From Nitrobacter vulgaris (GTDB lineage Bacteria; Pseudomonadota; Alphaproteobacteria; Rhizobiales; Xanthobacteraceae), in the NCBI RefSeq assembly GCF_002028545.1, contig NZ_MWPQ01000040.1, positions 248,001 to 312,000 of the forward strand: a stretch of DNA of 64,000 nucleotides, written 5' to 3'. Under the pieces are notes generated by a model, which had not been told where the DNA came from, did no database searches, and was given only the letters and a program-made list of their open reading frames with translations. This document shows positions 37,060 through 48,657 of this stretch, piece by piece (position 1 is the first letter of the stretch; every line of letters begins with the position of its first letter). The position numbers were made by a program, and so were the translations under genes.

Positions 37060-37617
37060 CTATTTTCTATACCGAGCTACCCAGGTGTCGAAAGCGTTGA
37101 CATAGGCTGCGAGGAACTCGCGCAGTGACGCCTTGACGAGATCTCCCTTCTCATCGAACGCATCACCAATGCCGCCGATATAGGCTTCCGGCTGCTGCAA
37201 AACCGGAACGTTGAGAAAAACCAGCGACTGGCGCAGATGATGATTGGCGCCGAAACCGCCGATAGCACCCGGCGAATTGCTGATAACCCCGCCCGGCTTG
37301 CCGTTGAAAACGCTCTGCCCATAGGGACGAGATCCGACGTCGATGGCATTTTTCAACACGCCGGGAACGGACCGATTGTATTCGGGCGTCACGAACAGGA
37401 CAGCGTCAGTTTTCCTGACGCGATCACGAAAACTCACCCAATCAGCCGGCGGCGTCGCTTCCAGATCCTGATTGTAGAAAGACAATCCATTCAGCGTGAT
37501 GACGTCAAGCTGAAGCGAAGACGGCGCGAGGGTCGTCAAAGCCTTGGCGATTTTCAGCGAAAATGACTCTTTGCGAAGGCTGCCGACGATAACGGCGGTG
37601 CTGGATTGGGATGCCAT
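37060..37617 (-). CDS. NADPH-dependent FMN reductase
   Basis: 185 residues, flavodoxin-like fold. The FMN phosphate loop GSLRKESFSLKIAKAL is near the N-terminus, and FVTPEYNRSVPGVLKNAIDVGSRP is the flavin-contacting loop of the ChrR/YieF (azoreductase, chromate reductase) family. The enzyme reduces FMN or quinones with NADPH and is often induced by oxidative stress; the true substrate is not decided by sequence. No signal peptide. Stands alone, on the same strand as ftsB. Confidence 0.88.
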   Translation of the reverse strand: MASQSSTAVIVGSLRKESFSLKIAKALTTLAPSSLQLDVITLNGLSFYNQDLEATPPADWVSFRDRVRKTDAVLFVTPEYNRSVPGVLKNAIDVGSRPYGQSVFNGKPGGVISNSPGAIGGFGANHHLRQSLVFLNVPVLQQPEAYIGGIGDAFDEKGDLVKASLREFLAAYVNAFDTWVARYRK

Positions 37618-37747
37618 CGAAAATCCTATGGTTGTGCGGCACTCACGCCGGCTGGATTACAACCTGACGACGCGGAGAAGCTGCGGGGCGCAGTCTCTTG
37701 CGAGAGACTTAATCATCAAAGAACTTGGCCGGGCCTTCGACCTCCGG

Positions 37748-38335
37748 TCAATACACGCCGGGAATGATACGGTGTGTTTGCTGCATGTAGCGGCGATAGT
37801 CTTCCCCGAACATCTCGATCATCATTCGCTCCTCGAAGCGCACACGCGCGAAAAACAGTACCGCCACAGCGACGATGCCGCTAAAGGCGGCGACGACGTT
37901 CGGCAGCAAGCAGGCCTGCGCGATCGCCCACAGCCAGAACGACGCATACATCGGATGACGGATCGTCCGGTACACACCGGTGCGAACAACCCTATGCCCC
38001 TCACGCACCTCGAGCGAGGCCGACCATTGCCGACCGAGATCCTTGTGTGACCGGCGGAACAGCCAAAGCGAGAAGGCAAACAATACGCCGCCGAGCACAA
38101 CGAGACCATAACCCGGATCGTAGGCGCAAGCGCGCGGCCATCCCGTCGCGAGATTGACCATCGGAATGGCAAACAGTCCGACAAAAGACGCCGCCAGAAG
38201 CGCGCGCTCTCGCCAGGTACCATCGCGCCGCAACGTCGCAGTGCCCCGCGCCCGCCGGGCGTAGGGATAGCGGATGATAAACCAGGCGACGAGGCCGATA
38301 AGCCATATCGTCTGCCCTAGAGCGATCGAAGACAT
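37748..38335 (-). CDS. isoprenylcysteine carboxyl methyltransferase-like membrane protein
   Basis: 195 residues with four or five membrane helices. The C-terminal half carries the phospholipid/ICMT methyltransferase signature: LVREGHRVV-like EVREGHRVVRTGVYRTIRHPMYAS, then RVRFEERMMIEMFGEDYRRYM and a final IIPGVY. These proteins bind SAM at the membrane surface. Bacteria lack prenylated CAAX proteins as a rule, so the acceptor is unknown; phosphatidylethanolamine or a small lipid is possible. It lies 15 bases downstream of the stop of the hydrolase-like membrane gene and may be cotranscribed with it. Confidence 0.8.
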   Translation of the reverse strand: MSSIALGQTIWLIGLVAWFIIRYPYARRARGTATLRRDGTWRERALLAASFVGLFAIPMVNLATGWPRACAYDPGYGLVVLGGVLFAFSLWLFRRSHKDLGRQWSASLEVREGHRVVRTGVYRTIRHPMYASFWLWAIAQACLLPNVVAAFSGIVAVAVLFFARVRFEERMMIEMFGEDYRRYMQQTHRIIPGVY

Positions 38336-38350
38336 CAGCCGCCGCCGCGC

Positions 38351-39604
38351 TTACGCAGCGCCGACGGCGGCGCCCGCCAGCCTGGTCGTGGCCGCGGTCA
38401 CCTCGGATGACGCGCGCTTCAGAAGCGAGCCGTCCTCTCCGAAACGGTCGACACCGCCGCGCGGCGCCGTGATCTCGTCGAACGACAGCGGACCGCAGAC
38501 GATGAGGCAATGGTCGTAGTTGGCGCGCACGCTGTTTCCCATCAAGAACTTGTAGTGCAACACCATGAAGTTGAACCGGTGGCGCCGGAAGCTAGCCTTG
38601 TCCATCATGTCGTGCAACTGCACGCGCCGGATGTTCGGACGTCCGTCGGAGCGCTCGCGGCTGACGCGCTTCAATGTCACCGGATCGAAGCGATAGAAAC
38701 TGATGGCGTCATCGCGGGCATGATATTCGGTCCAGCGGATTCGGCGCTCGTCGGCGACGGTTTGCGTGGCCTCACGAATGCACCCACCGTGCGAATGCAG
38801 TGAGAATTTCGGAATCGTGGCGCCGACGGTCAAGATGCACAGCGAAGGACTGCACCGGGCAAATTCAGGATCGCGCTTGAGCGCTCGCGCGACCGAATCC
38901 ATGACGAGCGCGGCACCGAGGCAATGGCCGACGATGACGATCTCATCGACGTCGGCGTTGCGAACCCGGTCGAGGATTCGCCCCGCAAACTGATCGATCC
39001 GGGCATCCATGCGCGGCCGCCGACCGTAGACGAACTCTCGCGAGAAGATCCAATCGTCGAACACATGATTGATCGGCCATCGCCAGCCTAATAGGTGCAG
39101 CAAACCTGCCGTCACGCCCACGGTCACCGCTGCAGTCAGCAGGACTGCTGCAAACCCGGTCACACCCGCTAGTCGAACCAGGCCGTATCCGATGCCCGCG
39201 CCGCACGCGGCGAACCCTGCAACATACAGATACGGAAACAGAAAGAAGCCGGCGTATTTCCAGCTTGCATACATGAAACGAAACAGTGTGCCGGTCACAA
39301 TGAAATCAGCCAGCGTGACGAGGCTCTGCCCGAGGCGCGACCACATGCCTCGCGTGTGATCCTCAAGGATCAAGTCGTCCCATCGCAACATTTCATAGGA
39401 CGTACGCGTGTTCCAGTTGGGTCCGGACGCCTCGATTACCCAAGACGCGCTAACCGGCGTCGCCTCGATCGCGCTTACGATTTCGGCCCTCACGCCCCAC
39501 GTGCGTTGAAACACCGACAGTGATCGTTCACAGCGACGATGCTGCTGCTCCGGCGAAATCGGATCGTATCCGCCAATATGAAAGACATGCCGCCGTGCGA
39601 TCAT
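38351..39604 (-). CDS. membrane protein with alpha/beta-hydrolase-like fold, GHCLG in place of GHSLG
   Basis: 417 residues. The N-terminus (VFHIGGYDPISPEQQHRR) is a Rossmann-like strand typical of this family. Two or three membrane helices lie around 95-175. The second half carries DEIVIVGHCLGAALVMDSVARAL, an alpha/beta-hydrolase nucleophile elbow where Cys228 sits at the Ser position. Tyr/His-rich stretches follow (SHGGCIREAT, HARDDAISFYRF). Downstream it may share a transcript with the methyltransferase-like gene. It could be a Cys-nucleophile hydrolase, as in dienelactone hydrolase, or an inactive relative. No substrate known. Confidence 0.75.
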   Translation of the reverse strand: MIARRHVFHIGGYDPISPEQQHRRCERSLSVFQRTWGVRAEIVSAIEATPVSASWVIEASGPNWNTRTSYEMLRWDDLILEDHTRGMWSRLGQSLVTLADFIVTGTLFRFMYASWKYAGFFLFPYLYVAGFAACGAGIGYGLVRLAGVTGFAAVLLTAAVTVGVTAGLLHLLGWRWPINHVFDDWIFSREFVYGRRPRMDARIDQFAGRILDRVRNADVDEIVIVGHCLGAALVMDSVARALKRDPEFARCSPSLCILTVGATIPKFSLHSHGGCIREATQTVADERRIRWTEYHARDDAISFYRFDPVTLKRVSRERSDGRPNIRRVQLHDMMDKASFRRHRFNFMVLHYKFLMGNSVRANYDHCLIVCGPLSFDEITAPRGGVDRFGEDGSLLKRASSEVTAATTRLAGAAVGAA

Positions 39605-39825
39605 CCCGCCACTTCCGTAGTCGTCGTCTTTTCAAGCCAAGCAGAGCGACGCAAATTTTCGGGCTGCGAACACGATACCCAACTTCGACCTCGAATACTT
39701 CCCTGGAAACACTCCATCTGTGGCGTTTCAATCACAACACACAAGATTTCTAGCAACACACAATTGACGAGAGAATGCGAAGGCGAAATATAGAGTCTTC
39801 AAGCGATTCAAAATGGAACTTATTG

Positions 39826-40500
39826 ATGGCTACTGATTGTCCGTCTGCTCGCCGCGGCCTGCGTGCCGGAATCGGAGGTCTTATCCTGTTTGCGCTAGGC
39901 GGATTCATGGCGAATTCAGCCCTCGCGCAAACTGTAGCGCCACACAGGCCAGGTCATGTTTATCTTATGCGGGGCCTGTTCAACGTATTTTCGCTAGGCA
40001 TGGACGAACTGGCCGCGAAGCTTCAGAGAGCGGGCGTGAAGGCCGAAGCCGTGTCCTACACGTCCTGGTCCTCGCTTGCCGACAGCATTACCGCTAATTT
40101 TCGTGCCGGAAACCGTGAACCGATCATCCTGATGGGCCATTCCTACGGCGCGGATACGACGATCTCACTGGCACGCAAGCTCAACGAGCGCAGAATTCCG
40201 GTCGCGCTGATCGTAAACTTCGATCCGACGGCGCCGGACCGGGTTCCACCTAATGTCCGACGGATCATTAATTTCTACGTGCCCACCGCCTGGGGGCGCC
40301 CGGTCGAGGCAAGCAAGCAATTCCATGGTAGCCTGTCTAACCTCAACGAAGGCGGGCAATACAGCCATTTTGACGTCGACAAGGGTGAAGCCCTCCACCG
40401 CAAGGCGATCGCTGCCGTGCTTCAGGCCGTCGGCCGGGGCACATATCGCGTCAAGCGACCTGCCAAGCGCGATCATGTCTCCGAAGCCCCAGTGCAGTAA
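39826..40500 (+). CDS. exported alpha/beta hydrolase-like protein
   Basis: 224 residues from the ATG at 39826; a start 51 bases upstream would put extra charged residues before the signal peptide. The signal peptide ends near ALAQT. The mature part has the hydrolase elbow PIILMGHSYGADTTISLA (nucleophile Ser), a conserved Asp in VNFDPTAPDRVP, and a late His in YSHFDVDK, so the full triad may be present. Thioesterase/lipase-like fold. It is divergent from the GHCLG membrane protein, and both are hydrolase-like, which may mean a related substrate (inference). Confidence 0.8.
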   Translation: MATDCPSARRGLRAGIGGLILFALGGFMANSALAQTVAPHRPGHVYLMRGLFNVFSLGMDELAAKLQRAGVKAEAVSYTSWSSLADSITANFRAGNREPIILMGHSYGADTTISLARKLNERRIPVALIVNFDPTAPDRVPPNVRRIINFYVPTAWGRPVEASKQFHGSLSNLNEGGQYSHFDVDKGEALHRKAIAAVLQAVGRGTYRVKRPAKRDHVSEAPVQ

Positions 40501-40600
40501 GCGGAGCAACCTCTTCGCCGTTTCAAGCGGCGAGATGCTGCGCGAGTCCTCGTTCTGAAGGAAATCCTGCGTCCGCCGCTGCTTCCGCCTGGTAGTCGCG

Positions 40601-41989
<1,389 letters not shown>

Positions 41990-42097
41990 CTATCAGCAGA
42001 GATTCGCGAAAAGATCATGCGCGAATAAATCTATTTGCAGCGTAATCGATGCAAAACCGGCTCCACTTCTGTTGCTCCCGCTTTGACAGAGACGATC

Positions 42098-42574
42098 ATG
42101 CCAGGAAAGCTCCTCTCTTCGCCAAAATCGTCTCCTTTGCAACTCGGCCGCGCCGTGGCGTGGCCTGATTCTCCGGAGAAGGCAAAACTCGACCGTGTGC
42201 CCAATCCCCAGAGGGGCACCAATTATGTCGCGCGGTTCACGGTGCCGGAGTTTACCGCGCTGTGCCCGGTCACCGGTCAGCCGGATTTTGCGCATTTGGT
42301 AATCGATTATGTGCCGGGGTCCTGGCTGCTGGAGTCGAAATCGCTCAAGCTCTATCTCGCGAGTTTTCGCAATCACGGGGCCTTCCACGAAGACTGCACG
42401 GTGGCAATCGGCAAGCGCATCGTCAGCGCGGTCAGGCCGAAATGGCTGCGTATCGGCGGCTACTGGTTTCCGCGCGGCGGCATTCCCATCGACGTATTCT
42501 GGCAGACAGGCACGGCGCCGAAGGGCGTCTGGATTCCCGATCAGGCCGTCCCGTCCTACCGAGGCCGAGGTTGA
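42098..42574 (+). CDS. queF: NADPH-dependent 7-cyano-7-deazaguanine reductase (preQ0 reductase)
   Basis: 158 residues, the short, single-domain (YkvM-type) form. Reduces preQ0 to preQ1, the base inserted by Tgt. The active Cys is in [16 protein letters not shown]; the family motif [20 protein letters not shown] gives the substrate Glu and His. The ATG at 42098 ([10 protein letters not shown]) is chosen because the preceding frame lacks conserved residues. It lies 30 kb from queA-tgt, so the queuosine genes are split between two places in this window; queC/D/E are not here. Confidence 0.93.
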   Translation: MPGKLLSSPKSSPLQLGRAVAWPDSPEKAKLDRVPNPQRGTNYVARFTVPEFTALCPVTGQPDFAHLVIDYVPGSWLLESKSLKLYLASFRNHGAFHEDCTVAIGKRIVSAVRPKWLRIGGYWFPRGGIPIDVFWQTGTAPKGVWIPDQAVPSYRGRG

Positions 42575-42589
42575 GCGGACAGAGGTTCT

Positions 42590-43801
42590 TTAACGCGCGC
42601 GTGAGGCGGCCCTCCCGGTCAGTAGCCCCGCACAAGCCAACCCGAGAATTGCGATGACGACGGCGTTCGCGGCAAGCGTGGGAAATTTTCCGGCCCAGGA
42701 AAGGCTCACTCCATAGACGATCGGACCGGCAGTCTGCCCCATGTAAAAGAAGAACGAATGCAGCGACAATGCCGTCGCCCGCGCCTGCTCGGATAATTCG
42801 CTGGCGAACACCTGCAGGCAGCCATGCAGCATGTAGAAGCCCCAGCCCATCAGGATGAAGCTGAGCATCTGGATATGCCAGTCCGGACCGAAGGCTACCG
42901 CGACAAGTTGCACCGCCACCATCATTGCGCCTGATATCATCAAGCCGCGTACGCCGAGCAGCGACAGGAACTGCGATATCGTCATGGTGTAGAACAGGCC
43001 GCCGACGGCAAATCCGGCGATGACGATGCCCGCGATCGAAAGCCGGGTTTCACCGAGTTCGAACAGAAACGCCGCGACGTAGGGAAACAGTCCAAGTACG
43101 CAGCAGCCTTCGATGAAAACAGCAGAGTAGCAGACCTTGGCGTTGGAATTGCTGAAGATCTGCCGATAGCCTTGTCGCAGATCGGCAAACTTCATCCGCC
43201 GCGAGGTTGCGATCGCGTCGCCGCGGTGAAATCCAAACCCAACAGCAATCGAGGCCGCAAAAACCAGCGCTCCGAGCACGACAAGCACACCGCGCCAGCC
43301 GACGAGATCGCCAATCACGCCGGAAAACGAGGCGCCCAGCAGGTTGCCTCCCATCGTACCCGCGATGGTCCGGCCGATCGCCACCTGGCGCTGCGGCACC
43401 GGCACCAGGTCGCTCGCCATGCCGAGCGCGACCGGGAAAACACCGCCCGATGCTATCCCCGCAAAGACGCGCGTCGCGAACAGCGCGCTGTAGGACGAGC
43501 ACAATGCGCCGACGACGTTCGAAATGCCGAGCAGCACCAGGCACATCAACATCAGCCGCCCCTTGCCGAAGATATCGGCTGCAGCGCCGATCAGCGGCTG
43601 CACGACTGCAAACGAAAATGCGGTGACCGCCGAAAGGCCGGCTGCGGTGGCGACCGTCACCGACAAATCGTCGGCGACATGCGGCAACACCGGGTCCATC
43701 GCACGCGTCGACAGGCTCGCCGCGAAGGTGGCCAGAGCAATGATATTGAGGAGCGGCGGCAGTCTGTGCTTTTCGGCCGCTGCCGGGGGCACCGATGTCA
43801 T
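42590..43801 (-). CDS. MFS-type transporter
   Basis: 403 residues with 12 predicted membrane helices. Helix 2 to loop 2-3 holds the MFS signature variant [15 protein letters not shown]. The family of short MFS drug/solute transporters fits. Substrate not predictable. Its start overlaps the kdsA stop by 4 bases (ATGA), so it is translated from the kdsA mRNA. A functional tie to KDO synthesis is not known and coupling may be only by chance of gene order. Convergent with queF. Confidence 0.85.
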   Translation of the reverse strand: MTSVPPAAAEKHRLPPLLNIIALATFAASLSTRAMDPVLPHVADDLSVTVATAAGLSAVTAFSFAVVQPLIGAAADIFGKGRLMLMCLVLLGISNVVGALCSSYSALFATRVFAGIASGGVFPVALGMASDLVPVPQRQVAIGRTIAGTMGGNLLGASFSGVIGDLVGWRGVLVVLGALVFAASIAVGFGFHRGDAIATSRRMKFADLRQGYRQIFSNSNAKVCYSAVFIEGCCVLGLFPYVAAFLFELGETRLSIAGIVIAGFAVGGLFYTMTISQFLSLLGVRGLMISGAMMVAVQLVAVAFGPDWHIQMLSFILMGWGFYMLHGCLQVFASELSEQARATALSLHSFFFYMGQTAGPIVYGVSLSWAGKFPTLAANAVVIAILGLACAGLLTGRAASRAR

Positions 43802-44661
43802 TTCGGGTGGGCCGGATCGGTCGCCTTCGCCAGCGCATCAAACGCCATCAGCCTTCGCACCAACGCCTCGAACTCACGCAACGGCACCATGTTGGGGCCG
43901 TCCGACGGCGCATGATCGGGATCTGGATGGGTCTCGATGAACACGCCGGCGACGCCGACCGCGACCGCCGCACGCGCCAGCACCGGCACGAATTCGCGCT
44001 CACCGCCAGACGAGGTACCCTTGCCGCCCGGCTGCTGCACGGAATGAGTCGCATCGAAGATGATGGGCGCGCCGGTGGTGCGCGCAAGGATTGGCAGCGC
44101 GCGCATATCGGACACCAGCGTATTGTAGCCGAACGATGCGCCGCGTTCGGTCACTAGCACGTTGCGGTTGCCGCCGCCGGTGATCTTGGCAACCACGTTC
44201 CCCATATCCCATGGCGCCAGAAACTGCCCCTTCTTGACGTTGATGACCTTGCCGGTCGCCGCCGCTGCCAGCAAAAGGTCAGTCTGCCGGCACAGGAATG
44301 CAGGTATCTGCAGCACATCGACCGCCTGCGCGACCTCGGCGCATTGGGCTGCCTCGTGGACGTCGGTCAGCACAGGCAATCCGAGCGATGACCGAATCTC
44401 TGCGAAAACCGGCAGCGCCTGCTTCAACCCGATCCCCCGCGCGCCCGAAGCGCTGGTGCGGTTGGCCTTGTCGAACGAGGACTTAAAGACAAGGCCGATG
44501 TTCAGCCGCGCGGCGATTTCCTTCAGCGCGCCGGCCACTTCGACTGCGTGAGCACGGCTTTCCATCTGGCACGGGCCGGCGATGATCGACAGGGGCTGGT
44601 CCTGGCCGAAAGTTACGGAGCCGACGGAGACGACGGGCGCTGCGGAGACGGACTGGTTCAA
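43798..44661 (-). CDS. kdsA: 3-deoxy-D-manno-octulosonate 8-phosphate synthase
   Basis: 287 residues if it starts at the TTG at 44661. AAGGA sits seven bases before that codon, and the product ([14 protein letters not shown]...) then has the usual length of about 280; the ATG at 44748 would add 29 non-conserved residues. Condenses phosphoenolpyruvate with arabinose-5-phosphate for lipopolysaccharide KDO. Motifs: [24 protein letters not shown] and the [18 protein letters not shown] loop. Followed by an MFS gene with a 4-base overlap. Confidence 0.94.
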   Translation of the reverse strand: MNQSVSAAPVVSVGSVTFGQDQPLSIIAGPCQMESRAHAVEVAGALKEIAARLNIGLVFKSSFDKANRTSASGARGIGLKQALPVFAEIRSSLGLPVLTDVHEAAQCAEVAQAVDVLQIPAFLCRQTDLLLAAAATGKVINVKKGQFLAPWDMGNVVAKITGGGNRNVLVTERGASFGYNTLVSDMRALPILARTTGAPIIFDATHSVQQPGGKGTSSGGEREFVPVLARAAVAVGVAGVFIETHPDPDHAPSDGPNMVPLREFEALVRRLMAFDALAKATDPAHPK

Positions 44662-44800
44662 GGTGAATTCCTTTATCGGCGGACCATGCGGGGCCGCAGC
44701 GGCGGGATCAACCCGCATGCGCGGAATGCGAGCGTGCGCGCGAAGCATAGCCCCCTCGGGACCGGTTTGATAAGCTTTGCGGCATTGTCCCGGAGGCCAA

Positions 44801-45157
44801 ATGCGACTGCCCCTTATTGTTTTTACCGTCTCTGCATATGCCTTTATCGGTGCGGCTCAACTGGGACCGGCGCGGAGCCAGACGCCAAACCCAGCATCGC
44901 AATCGTCGGGCGTTGTGACCGGCGGAAGTCAGGACGTGATGGTCAACGGCAAACCCGCCGCACGTCAGGGCGACTCTACGACCGGCGGCGCGTTGATCGA
45001 GGGATCGTCTAACGTCTTCATCAACGGCAAACCCGCAACGGTGACCGGCGACCGAACCGGATGCGGCGGCTCGGTCACTTCTAGCGGCCATGGCGTATTC
45101 ATCAACGGCAAGCCGATGGCGCGTCAGGGCGACCGGACATCCGGGTGTGCAAAATAG
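44801..45157 (+). CDS. exported PAAR-domain protein
   Basis: 118 residues. A signal peptide (about 1-26, cleavage near ARSQTP) is followed by a single PAAR domain with three related repeats: [40 protein letters not shown] and [24 protein letters not shown] repeats form the sharp zinc-binding tip of type VI secretion spikes, where the protein normally has no Sec signal. None of the neighbours is a VgrG, Hcp or effector gene. GGAGG before the ATG at 44801 supports the start. It may be a periplasmic structural protein built from a PAAR fold; the role is unknown. Confidence 0.85.
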   Translation: MRLPLIVFTVSAYAFIGAAQLGPARSQTPNPASQSSGVVTGGSQDVMVNGKPAARQGDSTTGGALIEGSSNVFINGKPATVTGDRTGCGGSVTSSGHGVFINGKPMARQGDRTSGCAK

Positions 45158-45162
45158 CTATA

Positions 45163-45264
45163 GCGTTTTCGAGCGAAGTGGATACCGGTTCGCGTGAAGA
45201 AAACGCGTCAAAACAACAATCTAGAGCGTCGCTTCTAATTTGGTCGGAAGCGGAGATGCTCTAG
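45163..45264. repeat. composite intergenic palindromic repeat
   Basis: Two nested inverted repeats between convergent genes. The first, 45163-45206, has outer arms GCGTTTTC/GAAAACGC and inner arms GCGAA/TTCGC. The second, 45221-45264, has outer arms CTAGAGC/GCTCTAG and inner GCTTC/GAAGC. The first unit (core GCGAAGTGGATACCGGTTCG) looks like a family I recall as common in intergenic regions of Bradyrhizobiaceae. It ends at the pyrG stop and may also act as a terminator for both genes. Confidence 0.65.
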
Positions 45265-46908
<1,644 letters not shown>

Positions 46909-47061
46909 TTAAGGCTCCCGAGACGATTCGCCAAAACCAATCCCAGCCGTCAGCCGAAATCGGATCGGCTATGGGTGACTTCAAAATTCAAACGATTGCA
47001 GTCTCTTGGCAAAGGCTTTTGATGCAGAGCGGTAATCCCGGTTCTGCATCAATGCCCCGCT

Positions 47062-47451
47062 TTATTGCGAACGCGGCGCTTGCGGACCGGCGGGCGCCGG
47101 CGGGGCCGGCTGGTCCGATTGTTTCAGCGAATCGAGAAGGCCGCCGCCGGAGGGCGGAGTTACCGGGGTCGCGCCTCCTGCCGGCTGGGACTGCGACGCT
47201 GGGGCTCCATCCAGGATCGAACCCGGATTTTGATGGACGCCCGCAAGCCATGACAGGAACAGGCTGGTCACGAAAAAGCCAGCCGCAAGGAAGGCCGTAG
47301 TACGCGTCAGCAGATTCGCGGTGCCCCGGCTTGACATAAATCCGGCGCCGCCGCCCATGCCGAGGCCGCCGCCTTCGGACTTTTGCAGCAGCACGATGAT
47401 GGTCAGTACCGAAACGATGATCAGGTGGATTACGATAACAACGGTCTGCAT
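47062..47451 (-). CDS. secG: protein-export subunit SecG
   Basis: 129 residues with two membrane helices (about 3-22 and 50-72) joined by the SecG loop LLQKSEGGGLGMGGGAGFMSSRGTANLLTRTTAFLA. The C-terminal 50 residues are Pro/Gln/Ala-rich, a tail common in Rhizobiales SecG. It helps SecYE translocate preproteins. It lies 200 bases after tpiA and 165 before pyrG. Confidence 0.93.
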   Translation of the reverse strand: MQTVVIVIHLIIVSVLTIIVLLQKSEGGGLGMGGGAGFMSSRGTANLLTRTTAFLAAGFFVTSLFLSWLAGVHQNPGSILDGAPASQSQPAGGATPVTPPSGGGLLDSLKQSDQPAPPAPAGPQAPRSQ

Positions 47452-47650
47452 CTTGGCCTTCCATCACAGCGCGCGCCCGCCAGCCGGAGTCACGATCTTG
47501 CGGGGCTTGCTTGCGGGGCTTGAGAAGTTCGCCTGACGGACTCGCTGACACTGAAAGCGAACTTCTGAACCGCCACACTCGGCGGTATCTACACGATCAG
47601 GCGCGACGTTGTCACCCCCGCAGGGTCGCTGGGCACCACGAGATGAACGG

Positions 47651-48403
47651 TCAGGCAACGGCTTGGGCGATCCCAAGGAAATCTGCCGCCTTGAGGCTGG
47701 CGCCGCCGATCAACGCCCCGTTTACATTCGGAACCGCCAACAACTCCGCAGCGTTCGACGGCTTCACCGATCCGCCATAGAGGATACGAACTTTCGCCCC
47801 CTCCATGCTAAACCGTTCCGCGAGCTGTTCGCGGATAAATCTATGGACTTCCTGAACATCTTCTGATGTCGGCGTGCGTCCGGTGCCGATCGCCCAGACC
47901 GGCTCGTAGGCCACGACGAGATTGGTGGCGGTCGCGCCGTCCGGCAGCGAACCCGTAAGCTGTTGTCCGACCACCTCAAGCGTCTGACCGGCATCACGCT
48001 GGTCCTGGGTTTCACCGACGCAGACGATGGCGATCAACCCCGCCCGCCAGGCGGCTTCGGTTTTTTGCCGCACCAGAGCGTCGGTCTCTGCATGATCGGC
48101 GCGGCGCTCGGAATGGCCGACGATGACGGCGGTGGCGCCCGCATCCGCCAGCATCTCGGCGGAAATATCGCCCGTATGAGCACCGGAGGGTTTGGGATGA
48201 CAATCCTGCCCGCCGATCCGCACCGGTGAGCCCTGGACCGCACCCACAAACGCCAATACCAGCGTCGCCGGCGGACAGATCAGCAGATCGGCTTTTTGCG
48301 CGGGGCCGTCCGCACCTGCGATCATCTGGCCGAGCTCGCTGGCCGAAGCCTTGAGGCCGTTCATTTTCCAGTTTCCAGCAATCAGCGGTCGCAGCCCGGT
48401 CAT
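47651..48403 (-). CDS. tpiA: triosephosphate isomerase
   Basis: 250 residues. Interconverts glyceraldehyde-3-phosphate and dihydroxyacetone phosphate. Motifs: AGNWKMNG (Lys), IVGHSERRA (His), [17 protein letters not shown] (Glu and the flexible loop), and the phosphate loop [16 protein letters not shown]. The ATG at 48403 is standard. Divergent from the ppiD-like gene across 254 bases that must carry both promoters. Confidence 0.96.
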   Translation of the reverse strand: MTGLRPLIAGNWKMNGLKASASELGQMIAGADGPAQKADLLICPPATLVLAFVGAVQGSPVRIGGQDCHPKPSGAHTGDISAEMLADAGATAVIVGHSERRADHAETDALVRQKTEAAWRAGLIAIVCVGETQDQRDAGQTLEVVGQQLTGSLPDGATATNLVVAYEPVWAIGTGRTPTSEDVQEVHRFIREQLAERFSMEGAKVRILYGGSVKPSNAAELLAVPNVNGALIGGASLKAADFLGIAQAVA

Positions 48404-48657
48404 GGATCTCTCATGGATGATTTTGACGTTGCGCCACCTCGGTATACCGGCGATCCGACGCCGAAGTTGGCGGACCTTGCTAGCAGAGGTTATCGGCCGG
48501 GGCCAGTCTCCGGTACCCGGTGCGGCTTATGGTCGAGGCGTTCCACTGAGGTTGCGACGGCGCGCTTGCCACTTTATGATGCGTTATCAACTCGGTGACG
48601 CCCTCGCGCGGCTTCCGCTCAGGTGCGACCCGCTTCCCTCCTACAAAAGACGGACCC

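Noticed and set aside
47019-47050. Hairpin GATGCAGA/TCTGCATC after secG as a terminator
   Set aside because: 8-base arms with a long loop and no T tract on the minus strand; too weak to call.
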